From Phytohabitans aurantiacus (lineage in GTDB: Bacteria; Actinomycetota; Actinomycetes; Mycobacteriales; Micromonosporaceae): 64,000 nt of DNA. Below are positions 32,879 to 41,234 of the stretch, one piece after another. Where the stretch lies: the NCBI RefSeq assembly GCF_027923225.1, contig NZ_BSDI01000033.1, positions 1 to 64,000 on the forward strand, read 5' to 3'. A program made the translations under genes and the position numbers. The notes under the pieces are model-generated. The model saw nothing but the letters and a program-made list of their open reading frames with translations, ran no database searches and was not told where the DNA came from. Positions within the stretch are counted from its first letter, which is position 1, and every line of letters begins with the position of its first letter.

Positions 32879-33622
32879 ATGCGGGACACCACGATGGCCG
32901 CGTCCGCGGCGGTCGACCTGGTCAAGGTGTACGGCACCGGCCCGACCGCGGTCCGGGCGCTGGACGGCGTGACGGTGGGCTTCGAGCGGGCCCGCTTCAC
33001 CGCCATCATGGGCCCGTCCGGCTCGGGCAAGTCCACGCTGATGCACTGCCTGGCCGGGCTCGACAAGGCCACCTCGGGCCAGGCGATGCTGGGCGGCACC
33101 GACCTGACCCGGCAGCCCGACCGCGTGCTGACGAAGGTGCGGCGGGAGCGGATCGGGTTCGTCTTCCAGGCGTTCAACCTGCTGCCGCAGCTCACCGCGG
33201 CACAGAACATCACCCTGCCACTGGACCTGGCGGGCCGGCGGCCGGACCCTGGCCTGTACGACCACGTCGTCGGTGTGCTCGGGCTCGGCGACCGGCTGCG
33301 GCACCGGCCCAGCGAGCTGTCCGGCGGCCAGCAGCAGCGGGTGGCGCTCGCCCGGGCCCTGCTGGCCCGGCCGGAGGTGGTGTTCGCCGACGAGCCGACC
33401 GGCAACCTTGACTCGCGTACCGGCGCGGAGGTGCTGGCCTTCCTGCGCTCGTCGGTGCGCGAGCTCGGCCAGACCGTGGTCATGGTGACCCACGACCCGG
33501 GAGCCGCGGCGTACGCGGACCGGGTGGTGCTGCTGGCCGACGGCCGGGTCGCCGGTGGCGTCGACAACCCCGATGGCGCGTCGGTCACCGAGGCGCTGCG
33601 GAGCCTGGCGGTGACCCGGTGA
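32879..33622 (+). CDS. ABC exporter ATPase (MacB/LolD-like)
   Basis: A 247-residue ATPase with Walker A GPSGSGKST, Q-loop FVFQAFNLLPQL, signature LSGGQQQR and Walker B VVFADEPTGNLD, the pattern of the MacB/LolD group that works with FtsX-type permeases. ATG follows AAGGGAG. It overlaps the permease gene (GTGA). With the adjacent two-component system it resembles antimicrobial-peptide resistance or envelope-stress export modules. Confidence 0.94.
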   Translation: MRDTTMAASAAVDLVKVYGTGPTAVRALDGVTVGFERARFTAIMGPSGSGKSTLMHCLAGLDKATSGQAMLGGTDLTRQPDRVLTKVRRERIGFVFQAFNLLPQLTAAQNITLPLDLAGRRPDPGLYDHVVGVLGLGDRLRHRPSELSGGQQQRVALARALLARPEVVFADEPTGNLDSRTGAEVLAFLRSSVRELGQTVVMVTHDPGAAAYADRVVLLADGRVAGGVDNPDGASVTEALRSLAVTR

Positions 33623-36120
33623 CCGTGCTGCGTACCCAACTGAGCGGCCTGGCCCGGCGGCCGGCCCGGCTGCTGCTGACCGGGCTCGCCATGCTCGTCG
33701 CGTCCTTCGTGGTGTACGGGACGGTGCTCGCCCAGTACAGCACCGCGCGCACCGTCGTCGACGGCCTCAGCGGTACGCCCGAGGCGGCGGACGTCGTGGT
33801 GGGCAGCTGGGACAGGCCGGTGCCCGCGACGGCGGTGGACCGGATCCGGGCCCTGCCCGGTGTCGCCGAGGTGATCGGGCGCGCGTACGTCGGGTTCTCC
33901 CTGCGCGCCCCGGCCGGCTCGTACCTGACGGTGGGCGCCGACCCCGGCAGCGGGCCGCTCGCGATGGCGCGGCTGGTCGAGGGGGCGTACCCCGACGCGC
34001 CCCGGGAGATCGCGCTGAGCCGCCGCACGGCCGACTGGTTCGGCATCCCCATCGGCGGCACCGTGGTCGCGACCCCGGACGGCGAGGGGAAGGGCGAGCC
34101 GGTGAAGCTGACGGTGACCGGGGTGGTCGAGGACAGCAACGGCGGGGCGGGGTGGGCGTACACCACCGACCGGCTGCTCGGTGCGCTCAGGCCGGTGACC
34201 GAGTACAGCCAGGCCGAGGTCAGGCTCGAGCCCGGCGGCACCATCGGCCAGGTACGGGACGCGGTCGGCGACGCGGCGACGGTGGAGACCGGTGCGCTGG
34301 TCCGCGAGCAGGAGGCGACCGAGGCCGCCTCCGGCGTCAAGCTGATCTTCGCGCTGGTCGGGATCTTCGTGGCCATCGCCGTGGCCGCCGCCGCGCTCGT
34401 GGCCACCTCGACGTTCCGCATCGTGTTCGCCCAGCGGATGCGGCAGTTGGCGCTGCTGCGCGCGGTCGGCGCCGGGCGGGGCGCGATCGTGCGGGCGCTC
34501 GCCGTCGAGGGCGCGCTGACCGGGTTCGTCGCCGGGGTCGCCGGCGTGCTGTCCGCGTACGCCTTCGGCAGGGCCCTTCCGGCCGTCCTGCGCGCGTTCG
34601 GTGTCGCGGTGGCGGACCCGGGTACGCCGGTCGGACCCGCGATCGCGGTGGTGATCGGCTGCGTACTGGTGACGCTGCTCGCCGTCCTCGCGCCCGCCGG
34701 GTCCGCGTCGCGGGTCTCGCCGCTGGAGGCGCTGCGGGCCGCCAGTACCACCGGTGCCCGCAGCGGTATCGGTGTCGGCCGCGCCATCCTCGGTGGCCTG
34801 CTCGCCGCCGGCGCCGTCCTGCTGGCCGCGGCGCTGGTGGCCGCCCTGCCCGGGCCCGACGCGCAGAACTACGACCCGGCGCCGGTCATGTTCGGCGTCG
34901 TACTCTCCAGCACGCTGGCGTTCTTCGCCCTGGTCGCGCTCGGTCCGGTGCTGCTGGGCCCGGTACTGCGGCTGGTCGGCTGGCCGCTGCGGCGCGCCGG
35001 TGCGCTCGGTCGCCTCGCGGTCGGTGGCGTCGGCGGCGCGCCCCGGCGGGCGGCCGCGGTCAGCGTGGTCGTCGCCCTCGGGGTCGCCATGATCAGCGGT
35101 GGCCTTGTCATGGCGGAGTCGCTGCGACGGATGGCCGACCGCGAGCTCACCGCGATGGCGCCGGCCGACTTCCGGATGAACCCGAGCGGCGGCGCCGTGC
35201 CCGCCGCGGTCGTGGACCAGGTCCGGAAGCGTTCCGAGGTGACCGGTGTGGCCACGTTCCGGACGGCAGAGGTCCGGATTGTCGGTACCGAGGACCTCAC
35301 GGTGAGGGTCGTCGACCTCGACCCGGGCAAGCTGCGCGAGGACCTGCGGCTCGACGCGGTCGACGGCTCGCTCGATGACCTTGGCCCGGGCCGGGTCGCC
35401 CTGGCGCGGTACGTCGCCGAGCCCGACCACATCCGGGTCGGCGACAAGATCCAGCTGGCGACCGCCGGGCGCACCCTGTCGCTGCGGGTGGCGGCCACGC
35501 TGGAGTCCGGACCGTTGGACGCCGCCGCCATGGTCGACCCGGCGGACCTGGACCGGCTCGGGGTGGCGGCGACACCGACCGGCCTGCTCGCCAACGCGGC
35601 CCGCGCCGGCGACGACGGCCGCGACAGCGCCCGCTCCGCCCTGCAGTCCGCGGCGGCGGGCGTCGACGGGCTGGCGGTCGAGGTACTGGCCGACCAGCGC
35701 GACGACTTCAACGCGCAGCTCGACGCGTTGCTGGGAATCGCGGTCGGCCTGATGGGCCTGACCGTGCTGATCGCCGTCGTCGGCGTCGGCTCCACGACCG
35801 CACTGTCGGTGGTGGAGCGCATCCGCGAGGCGGGACTGCTGCGCGCCATCGGACTGGCCCGAGGCGGCCTGCGGGCGATGCTCACCACCGAGGCCGCCCT
35901 CTACGGCGTCCTCGGCTCGGTCCTCGGGCTGGCGCTCGGCATCCCGTACGCCGGGCTGATGGTCGCGGCGATGGGCGAGAACGTACCGCTCGAACTGCCC
36001 GCCGGCCAGCTGGTGCTGACGGTACTGGCGCTGACCGGGCTGACCGCGCTGGCCGGCGTGCTGCCCGCCCGCCGAGCGGCCAAGGTCAGCCCGATGGCCG
36101 CGATCGCCCAGGACGGCTGA
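33619..36120 (+). CDS. ABC exporter permease with two FtsX domains
   Basis: An 833-residue permease: N-terminal membrane helix (residues about 12-36), a large extracellular domain, three helices of the first FtsX domain (about 235-375), further helices near 390-450, a second extracellular domain and a C-terminal FtsX domain (about 705-825) ending ARRAAKVSPMAAIAQDG. The duplicated layout is typical of single-chain MacB-like permeases of actinobacteria. GTG start overlaps the ATPase stop. Substrate unknown. Confidence 0.93.
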   Translation: MTVLRTQLSGLARRPARLLLTGLAMLVASFVVYGTVLAQYSTARTVVDGLSGTPEAADVVVGSWDRPVPATAVDRIRALPGVAEVIGRAYVGFSLRAPAGSYLTVGADPGSGPLAMARLVEGAYPDAPREIALSRRTADWFGIPIGGTVVATPDGEGKGEPVKLTVTGVVEDSNGGAGWAYTTDRLLGALRPVTEYSQAEVRLEPGGTIGQVRDAVGDAATVETGALVREQEATEAASGVKLIFALVGIFVAIAVAAAALVATSTFRIVFAQRMRQLALLRAVGAGRGAIVRALAVEGALTGFVAGVAGVLSAYAFGRALPAVLRAFGVAVADPGTPVGPAIAVVIGCVLVTLLAVLAPAGSASRVSPLEALRAASTTGARSGIGVGRAILGGLLAAGAVLLAAALVAALPGPDAQNYDPAPVMFGVVLSSTLAFFALVALGPVLLGPVLRLVGWPLRRAGALGRLAVGGVGGAPRRAAAVSVVVALGVAMISGGLVMAESLRRMADRELTAMAPADFRMNPSGGAVPAAVVDQVRKRSEVTGVATFRTAEVRIVGTEDLTVRVVDLDPGKLREDLRLDAVDGSLDDLGPGRVALARYVAEPDHIRVGDKIQLATAGRTLSLRVAATLESGPLDAAAMVDPADLDRLGVAATPTGLLANAARAGDDGRDSARSALQSAAAGVDGLAVEVLADQRDDFNAQLDALLGIAVGLMGLTVLIAVVGVGSTTALSVVERIREAGLLRAIGLARGGLRAMLTTEAALYGVLGSVLGLALGIPYAGLMVAAMGENVPLELPAGQLVLTVLALTGLTALAGVLPARRAAKVSPMAAIAQDG

Positions 36121-36131
36121 ACGGGGGCGGG

Positions 36132-37001
36132 TCAGCGGTGAAGGATCGTCTCCTGCTCCAGGTGCGACAGCTTCTCGGGGTTGCGGACGGCGTACAGCCC
36201 CGCGATGAGGTTGCCGTCGAGGCGTACCGCGATGACGGTGTCGATCTCGCCGTTCCGCCGGAAGATCAGCGCCGGGTAGCCGTTGACCTGCGCCGGCCGC
36301 ATCGACACCGCGGCGGCGTCGAACCTGCTCAGCAGGTCGGCCACCGCGCTGGCCCCCACCATCGGTTCCAGCGTGGCCTGCACGACTCCGCCACCGTCGC
36401 CCAGCAGCACGACGTCCGGCGCGAGGATGTCGAGCAGGCCCCGCAGGTCGCCCGTCTCGATCGCCCGCTGGAAGGCGTCGATCGCGTCGCGGGTCTGCGC
36501 GGGGGAGACGACCTCGCGCGGGCGGCGTGCGGCCACGTGGGACCGCGCGCGGTGGGCGATCTGGCGGACCGCGTCCGGGCTCTTGTCGACGGCTTCGGCG
36601 ATCTCGTCGTAGCCGACGTCGAACACCTCGCGCAGCACGAACACCGCCCGTTCGGTCGGCGTGAGCGTCTCCAGTACCAGCAGCATCGCGATCGAGACGC
36701 TGTCGGCCAGTTCGACGTCGTCGGCCACGTCGGGCGCGGTCAGCAGGGGCTCGGGCAGCCACGGGCCGACGTACGACTCCTTGCGACGGCGCAGCGTACG
36801 CAGCCGGTTCAGCGCCTGGCGCGTGGTGATCCGGACCAGGTACGCCCGGTTGTCGCGCACGGTGTCGAGGTCGACGTCGGCCCACCGCAGCCACGTCTCC
36901 TGGAGGACGTCCTCGGCGTCGGCGGCCGACCCGAGCATCTCGTAGGCGACGGTGAACAGCAGGTTCCGGTGCGTGACGAAGGCTTCCGTGGCTTGGTCCA
37001 T
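36132..37001 (-). CDS. ECF41-type RNA polymerase sigma factor
   Basis: A 289-residue ECF sigma factor with sigma2 at residues about 5-75 (DAEDVLQETWLRW) and sigma4 at about 105-160 (TPTERAVFVLREVFDVGYDE), followed by a SnoaL-like C-terminal extension of about 120 residues. The extension has DGGG (202-205) and NPEKL (274-278), both hallmarks of ECF41, where the tail replaces an anti-sigma factor. ECF41 genes typically adjoin an oxidoreductase, epimerase or carboxymuconolactone decarboxylase; here a flavoenzyme is divergent. Confidence 0.93.
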   Translation of the reverse strand: MDQATEAFVTHRNLLFTVAYEMLGSAADAEDVLQETWLRWADVDLDTVRDNRAYLVRITTRQALNRLRTLRRRKESYVGPWLPEPLLTAPDVADDVELADSVSIAMLLVLETLTPTERAVFVLREVFDVGYDEIAEAVDKSPDAVRQIAHRARSHVAARRPREVVSPAQTRDAIDAFQRAIETGDLRGLLDILAPDVVLLGDGGGVVQATLEPMVGASAVADLLSRFDAAAVSMRPAQVNGYPALIFRRNGEIDTVIAVRLDGNLIAGLYAVRNPEKLSHLEQETILHR

Positions 37002-37009
37002 ACCGGAAT

Positions 37010-37036
37010 GACACCGGTACCAGCGGCGCTGTGACG
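37010..37036 (-). promoter_or_regulatory. ECF41-like promoter for the sigma gene
   Basis: On the minus strand CGTCACA (37036-37030), 16 bp, TGTC (37013-37010), against a remembered ECF41 consensus TGTCACA-N16-CGTC. Transcription would start within a few bases of the ATG at 37001. Two further CGTCACA copies at 37055-37061 and 37071-37077 face the flavoenzyme gene, 16 bp apart. Confidence 0.5.
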
Positions 37037-37100
37037 CCTGATGCCGGTGGCTCACGTCACACCTTTCCACCGTCACAGGGACGGGGAGGGTGGTGCCTCC

Positions 37101-38459
37101 ATGGTCATGAACTCAGCGCTTGACATCCTTCGCCGCGACTTCGGCGGCGACATCATCGAACCCGGTGCGGCGGAGTACGAGTCGGCCAGCCGCTCGGTAC
37201 TGGCCTCGGGCAGCCCGGCCTACGTCCTGCGACCCGGGAGCGTCGACGACGTACAGGCGGGCGTCAGGTTCGCGGCCGGTGCGGGGCTGGTGCTGTCCGT
37301 GCGGGGCGGCGGCCACGCTTTCCCGGGCTTCGGCACCAACGACGGCGGCGTCGTGATCGACCTGAGCGGGCTCGCCAGTGTGGAGATCGTCGACAAGGAC
37401 CGGCACCGCGTGCGGATCGGCGGCGGTGCCAACTGGGGCCAGGTCGCGGCGGCTCTGGCTCCGCACGGCCTGGCGATCTCCTCGGGCGACACCAGGAGCG
37501 TCGGTGTCGGCGGGCTGACCCTGACCGGCGGCATCGGCTGGAAGGTCAGGAAGTACGGCCTGGCCCTGGACAACGTGGTCGGCGCGGAGGTGGTCACGGC
37601 CAGCGGGGAGGTCGTGCGGGCCAGCGCCGAGCGGAACCCGGAGCTGTTCTGGGCGCTCCGCGGTGGCGGCGGAAACTTCGGCGTCGTGACCGCCTTCGAC
37701 TTCGTGGCGCACCCGACGACAGACGTCTTCTACGGCCGGATCACCTTCCCCGCGTCGCAGGCGGCCGGCGTGCTCCAGGGATGGGCGAGCTACCTCCGCA
37801 CCGCCCCGGAGGAGCTCACGTCGATCGCGAACCTCGCCAACCCGTTCGCCGGCGGCCCCCACGCGCCGGTCGAGATCCACGTCGCCTTCGACGGCGACGA
37901 CCCGGAGCTCGCGGCGCGGGCACTGGACCCGATCCGCCGGCTCGGCACGGTGCTCGACGACGATGTCGCGCTCAGGCCCTACGCCGACACCCTCGTGGAT
38001 GGCATGACGCCGCCGCCCGGCATCCAGCTGGTGGCCCGCAGCGGGTTCGTCGACGAGGAGTCGGTGCCCGACGTCCTCCGCATCCTCGCCGAGGTCGGTG
38101 CGGCGGAGCGGTCCCCGATCATCTCCGTGCGCAGCGTCGGCGGCGCGGTGTCCCGGGTACCCGGCGACGCCACCGCTTACGCGCACCGGCGGGCGGAGTT
38201 GATGTTCGTGACGACCACCGCGGGCCCGAAGCCGGTCGTCGAGGCCGCTCGTCCCGCGCTGGAAGCGATCTGGGACAGGCTCACGCCGCACGTCAGCGGC
38301 GCCTACGCCAACTTCCTCGCCGGTACCGCTGAGGAGGACGTCGCCGCGATCTATCCGGCGCCGACCTATGAGCGGCTCGCCGCGGTCAAGCGCCGGTACG
38401 ACCCCGGCAACCTGTTCGCCCGCAACCACAACGTCCAACCTGGAACGACATTGTCCTAG
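37101..38459 (+). CDS. BBE-type FAD-linked oxidoreductase
   Basis: A 452-residue PCMH-fold flavoenzyme. The FAD-attachment motif VRGGGH places H72 as the covalent histidine. In bicovalent members a Cys precedes VGVGG; here the segment is SGDTRSVGVGGLTLTGG, so attachment should be through His only. The berberine-bridge C-terminus reads YDPGNLFARNHN. ATG 37101 follows GGGAGGG. Divergent from the ECF41 sigma gene, its likely regulator. Substrate unknown; the family oxidises alcohols, sugars and alkaloids. Confidence 0.92.
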   Translation: MVMNSALDILRRDFGGDIIEPGAAEYESASRSVLASGSPAYVLRPGSVDDVQAGVRFAAGAGLVLSVRGGGHAFPGFGTNDGGVVIDLSGLASVEIVDKDRHRVRIGGGANWGQVAAALAPHGLAISSGDTRSVGVGGLTLTGGIGWKVRKYGLALDNVVGAEVVTASGEVVRASAERNPELFWALRGGGGNFGVVTAFDFVAHPTTDVFYGRITFPASQAAGVLQGWASYLRTAPEELTSIANLANPFAGGPHAPVEIHVAFDGDDPELAARALDPIRRLGTVLDDDVALRPYADTLVDGMTPPPGIQLVARSGFVDEESVPDVLRILAEVGAAERSPIISVRSVGGAVSRVPGDATAYAHRRAELMFVTTTAGPKPVVEAARPALEAIWDRLTPHVSGAYANFLAGTAEEDVAAIYPAPTYERLAAVKRRYDPGNLFARNHNVQPGTTLS

Positions 38460-38499
38460 GACGCTTTAGAGGAAGTGCCTCACGCCGCACGGCGACGAC

Positions 38500-38505
38500 T
38501 AGTAT
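38500..38505 (+). promoter_or_regulatory. -10 element for leaderless transcription
   Basis: TAGTAT ends 6 bp before the GTG at 38512, the spacing expected for leaderless actinobacterial mRNAs. An AGGA lies between and could alternatively help ribosome binding. Confidence 0.4.
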
Positions 38506-38511
38506 CAGGAC

Positions 38512-38928
38512 GTGGAGCGCGAAGACGCCGCCGCCCTCAGTCGCCGCGAGCACCTCGTCAGCGAGCGGGAGAGTTCGGCCGACGAGCGAGACAGTCGCGC
38601 CGTACGGCGTGAGGCCGCGGCCGACCAGCGCGACATCGACCTGGAAGGCCGGCTGACGATGGCCGCCTCCCACGAGGAAGACCTGCGGCAGCGGACCGCC
38701 GCCGTTACCGACCGCGACCGTCGGCTCGACGCGCGCACACAGTCCTTGACGAGCCGGGAGGAGCAGGCCGACCAGCGCGACGCCCGCGCGATGCGGCGAG
38801 ATGCCCGGGCCGACGAGCGAGATCGCCTGGCTGACCTGCGTGAACGGGCCGCGGATGAGCGGGACCGGACGGCGGACGAACGCGAGATCCAAGCGGAGCT
38901 GAGCGCGTGGGACGAACAGACCCGGTGA
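38512..38928 (+). CDS. Arg/Asp-rich coiled-coil protein
   Basis: A 138-residue, very charged, probably fully helical protein built from heptad-like RDxxAxxR units (for example DQRDARAMRRDARADERDR). It has no signal peptide or membrane segment. The same repeat style forms the N-terminal coil of the GAF-ANTAR protein encoded convergently 28 bp away, suggesting the two could pair as coiled coils; that is inference. Family unknown. Confidence 0.75.
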   Translation: MEREDAAALSRREHLVSERESSADERDSRAVRREAAADQRDIDLEGRLTMAASHEEDLRQRTAAVTDRDRRLDARTQSLTSREEQADQRDARAMRRDARADERDRLADLRERAADERDRTADEREIQAELSAWDEQTR

Positions 38929-38955
38929 TCACCGCCGAGTAGGGGATCAGCCCGG

Positions 38956-40425
38956 CTACGTCGGCATCTCGCCGGTCTCGGCCAGATGCTGGGCGACGTC
39001 GGAGAGTTTGCGGTTCAGCCGCTGCGAGGTGCGGCGCAGCAGGTCGAAGGCTTCGCCGGCGGACAGGCGCTGGCGTTCCATGAGGATGCCCTTGGCCTGC
39101 CCGATGACGTCGCGCGTGCTCAGTCCTCGATGGAGTGCGGCTTCACGGCGATCGACCTCGTCGCGGCGGTGTGCCGTGGCGACCGCGACCGACACGTACG
39201 CGGCCAGGATCGTGCCGAACTCCTGGTCTTCGTCGCTGAAGGCGTCGGCCGTGGCGCTGTAGAGGGTGAGCGTGCCCAGCGCCGACCATTGGGCCGGCCG
39301 ATGGACGAACAGGCCGTGACACAGGGCGCTGGCCACGCCGAGCTGGGTGGCGGTGGCGGCCAGTACCGGCCAGCGCCGCGACCCGGCCAGGTCGCGTACG
39401 CAAAACGGGTTCTCGCTGCCCATCGCCTCGGGGCCAGGGCCGATTCCGGTGCCGAACTGGATGTCGTCGAGCTCCGCGGCGATCGCGTTGCTGGCCACCT
39501 GGCCGACGACCTGGCCGTTGCGGCTGAGCGTGATGCTGGCCGCGTCGCATCCGGCCACCGCGTCGACGGTGAACTTCAGTACCTGCGGCAGGACGTCGTT
39601 GAGCTCCTCGGAGCTGAAAAGCTGGCGAGCGAGCGGGGCGAAGCTGGCCACCAGCATCGGCCCGTACGCCTGCGGGCCCCACGCGGCGGCGGCGCGCGCC
39701 CGGTCTTGCGTCGCGGTGCGCCGGCTGGCCGCCGCGATCTCACGCTGGCGTGCGCTGCTGGCCCGCAGATCCGCGTGTGTCCGGCGGTCCTCGTCGTCTG
39801 GCGCCGGCACCGCGCTCGCCGGGCGCCCGGCACGTCGCTGCTCGATGCGCCGCTCCCGCTGCAACGACTCACGCTCGCGGCCGTCGGCGAGCAACTCGCG
39901 CTGACCCGCGGCCTCGTCGCGCTGGTCGGCGAGCCCGTCCCGTGCGTCGGCCTGGTCGTCGCGTCCGGCGCTGACGAAGTCTCGCCGATCGGCCAGCCAC
40001 GCACGTTCGTCGGGGTCGAGCGTCGCGCCGGCGTGCTGAGCGGCGGTGACCCGGTCGCTCGCGGCCGTGCGACGAGCGACGCCGGCCCGGACGCGGGCGG
40101 CGGCTTGGCGTACCCGTTCCAGCTGCGCCTCGGCCCGACGCACGGCGGCTTCAGCGCGGTGCAGCGCGGCCTCTGTCTGCGCCACCTCGTCGTCGCCGCT
40201 CGCCGGCCCGTCGTTCTCTCGCCGGTCCAGGACGTCGTCGTGCCGGTCGGCGAGCGCCTCGCGCTCGTTGGCCAGCGCCTCGCGCTCGTCGGCCAGCCGT
40301 TCCCGTTCGTCGGCCAGCAACTCGCGCTGATCGGTGCCCGCTTCCCACAGGTCAGCGCGCCGCATGCGTGCCGCCAACGGAACGCCGCTCCGCTGGGCGT
40401 TGGCCTCCGCCTCCGTATCGGCCAC
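38956..40425 (-). CDS. Coiled-coil GAF-ANTAR regulator
   Basis: A 489-residue protein in three parts: a long charged coil at residues about 20-260 (ERERLADEREALANEREALA), a GAF domain at about 275-425 and an ANTAR domain in the last 60 residues (RDVIGQAKGILMERQRLSAG). ANTAR domains bind paired RNA hairpins to block transcription termination; GAF supplies signal sensing. GAF-ANTAR proteins are common in actinomycetes, but the 240-residue coil is unusual. GTG start after GGGAGG. Its start overlaps the STAS gene's end by 74 bp. Confidence 0.9.
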   Translation of the reverse strand: MADTEAEANAQRSGVPLAARMRRADLWEAGTDQRELLADERERLADEREALANEREALADRHDDVLDRRENDGPASGDDEVAQTEAALHRAEAAVRRAEAQLERVRQAAARVRAGVARRTAASDRVTAAQHAGATLDPDERAWLADRRDFVSAGRDDQADARDGLADQRDEAAGQRELLADGRERESLQRERRIEQRRAGRPASAVPAPDDEDRRTHADLRASSARQREIAAASRRTATQDRARAAAAWGPQAYGPMLVASFAPLARQLFSSEELNDVLPQVLKFTVDAVAGCDAASITLSRNGQVVGQVASNAIAAELDDIQFGTGIGPGPEAMGSENPFCVRDLAGSRRWPVLAATATQLGVASALCHGLFVHRPAQWSALGTLTLYSATADAFSDEDQEFGTILAAYVSVAVATAHRRDEVDRREAALHRGLSTRDVIGQAKGILMERQRLSAGEAFDLLRRTSQRLNRKLSDVAQHLAETGEMPT

Positions 40426-40813
40426 CGATGATCCCTCCCTGATGCGTCTCTGGCGTGCGCCACGCCAGGACGGGCTCCAATCCGAGCAGTCTGAAGACCC
40501 TTGCCGGTATGCCGCGCAGCCCGTCGACGCGCAGCCTTCGGCCGTGTGACTTCGCCACCGACCACGCGTTCACGATCAGGCCACAGCTGTGGGCATCGAT
40601 GAAGGACACGTCGGACAGGTCGAGCACGATCGTCGCGGCGGTGTTGGACTCCGCGACCGCCATCAGCCGCCGGCGCAGCTGTTGTGCCGTCGACAGGTCG
40701 AGCTCGCCAGCCAGGTAGACCACGAGGGCGCCATCGACATGCGCCTGCGACGAGTTACAACGGCCCCACCGCGACAGGGGAGCGCGCACATTGGCGTCAG
40801 ATTTTTTGGGCAC
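40352..40813 (-). CDS. STAS domain protein (anti-sigma antagonist-like)
   Basis: A 153-residue protein with one STAS domain at residues about 25-120 (VVYLAGELDLSTAQQLRRRL, IVLDLSDVSFIDAHSCGLIV). The segment after FID keeps a Ser (AHSCG) that could be the phosphorylation site of partner-switching systems. A Gly/Arg-rich tail follows; the last 74 bp also encode the start of the GAF-ANTAR protein in another frame, implying coupled expression. GTG start after GGGAGGAG. The partner kinase could be encoded elsewhere or be the protein at 45587. Confidence 0.85.
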   Translation of the reverse strand: MPKKSDANVRAPLSRWGRCNSSQAHVDGALVVYLAGELDLSTAQQLRRRLMAVAESNTAATIVLDLSDVSFIDAHSCGLIVNAWSVAKSHGRRLRVDGLRGIPARVFRLLGLEPVLAWRTPETHQGGIIGGRYGGGGQRPAERRSVGGTHAAR

Positions 40814-40892
40814 CAGCCATCTCCTCCCAAGAGGATCGGCTGGGTCATCAACCTACCGCCATTGTCGTCCCCCGGTGGACAACCCGCAACCG

Positions 40893-41156
40893 CTAGGGGG
40901 TCTCCTCCTCGGCGAGGGGTGATGCCATCCTCTTCTCGGCGTCTTCCACGCCGTCCTGAGCGCCCGCGGGGTTCACCATGCCGTCGTAGTTGTAGGCCGG
41001 CAGGTCGGCGTTCCCCACTGGTCGCGTCTGCCTCGTGGGGATGTAGCGGTGCACCATGCCACCGGCCTCGACCTCCAGGAGACCGGGGTCGCCGGCCTCC
41101 ACCACGTCGCCGTCGCGCGGTCCGCCGACCAGTACCACCTCGCTGCTGTTTGTCAT
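40893..41156 (-). CDS. Small hypothetical protein
   Basis: An 87-residue acidic protein starting MTNSSEVVLVGGPRDGDVVE, a GGPRDG segment also seen in small actinobacterial and phage proteins of unknown role, followed by a short beta-rich part (GGMVHRYIPTRQ) and a disordered acidic tail. It is divergent from the YbdK-type ligase. The start has no clear ribosome site. Function not recognised. Confidence 0.6.
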   Translation of the reverse strand: MTNSSEVVLVGGPRDGDVVEAGDPGLLEVEAGGMVHRYIPTRQTRPVGNADLPAYNYDGMVNPAGAQDGVEDAEKRMASPLAEEETP

Positions 41157-41234
41157 AGCCGGTCAGCTACCCGCCCGGTGACCAGCCAAAACTCCGCGTT
41201 TTGTCCTGATCTTTTCCGGGTATCACGTTCCGTC

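Noticed and set aside
32716..37014. A 1432-residue open frame on the minus strand
   Set aside because: It is antisense to the ABC exporter genes, rich in Arg/Gly/Pro low-complexity sequence and has no domain; GC-rich DNA keeps shadow frames open.
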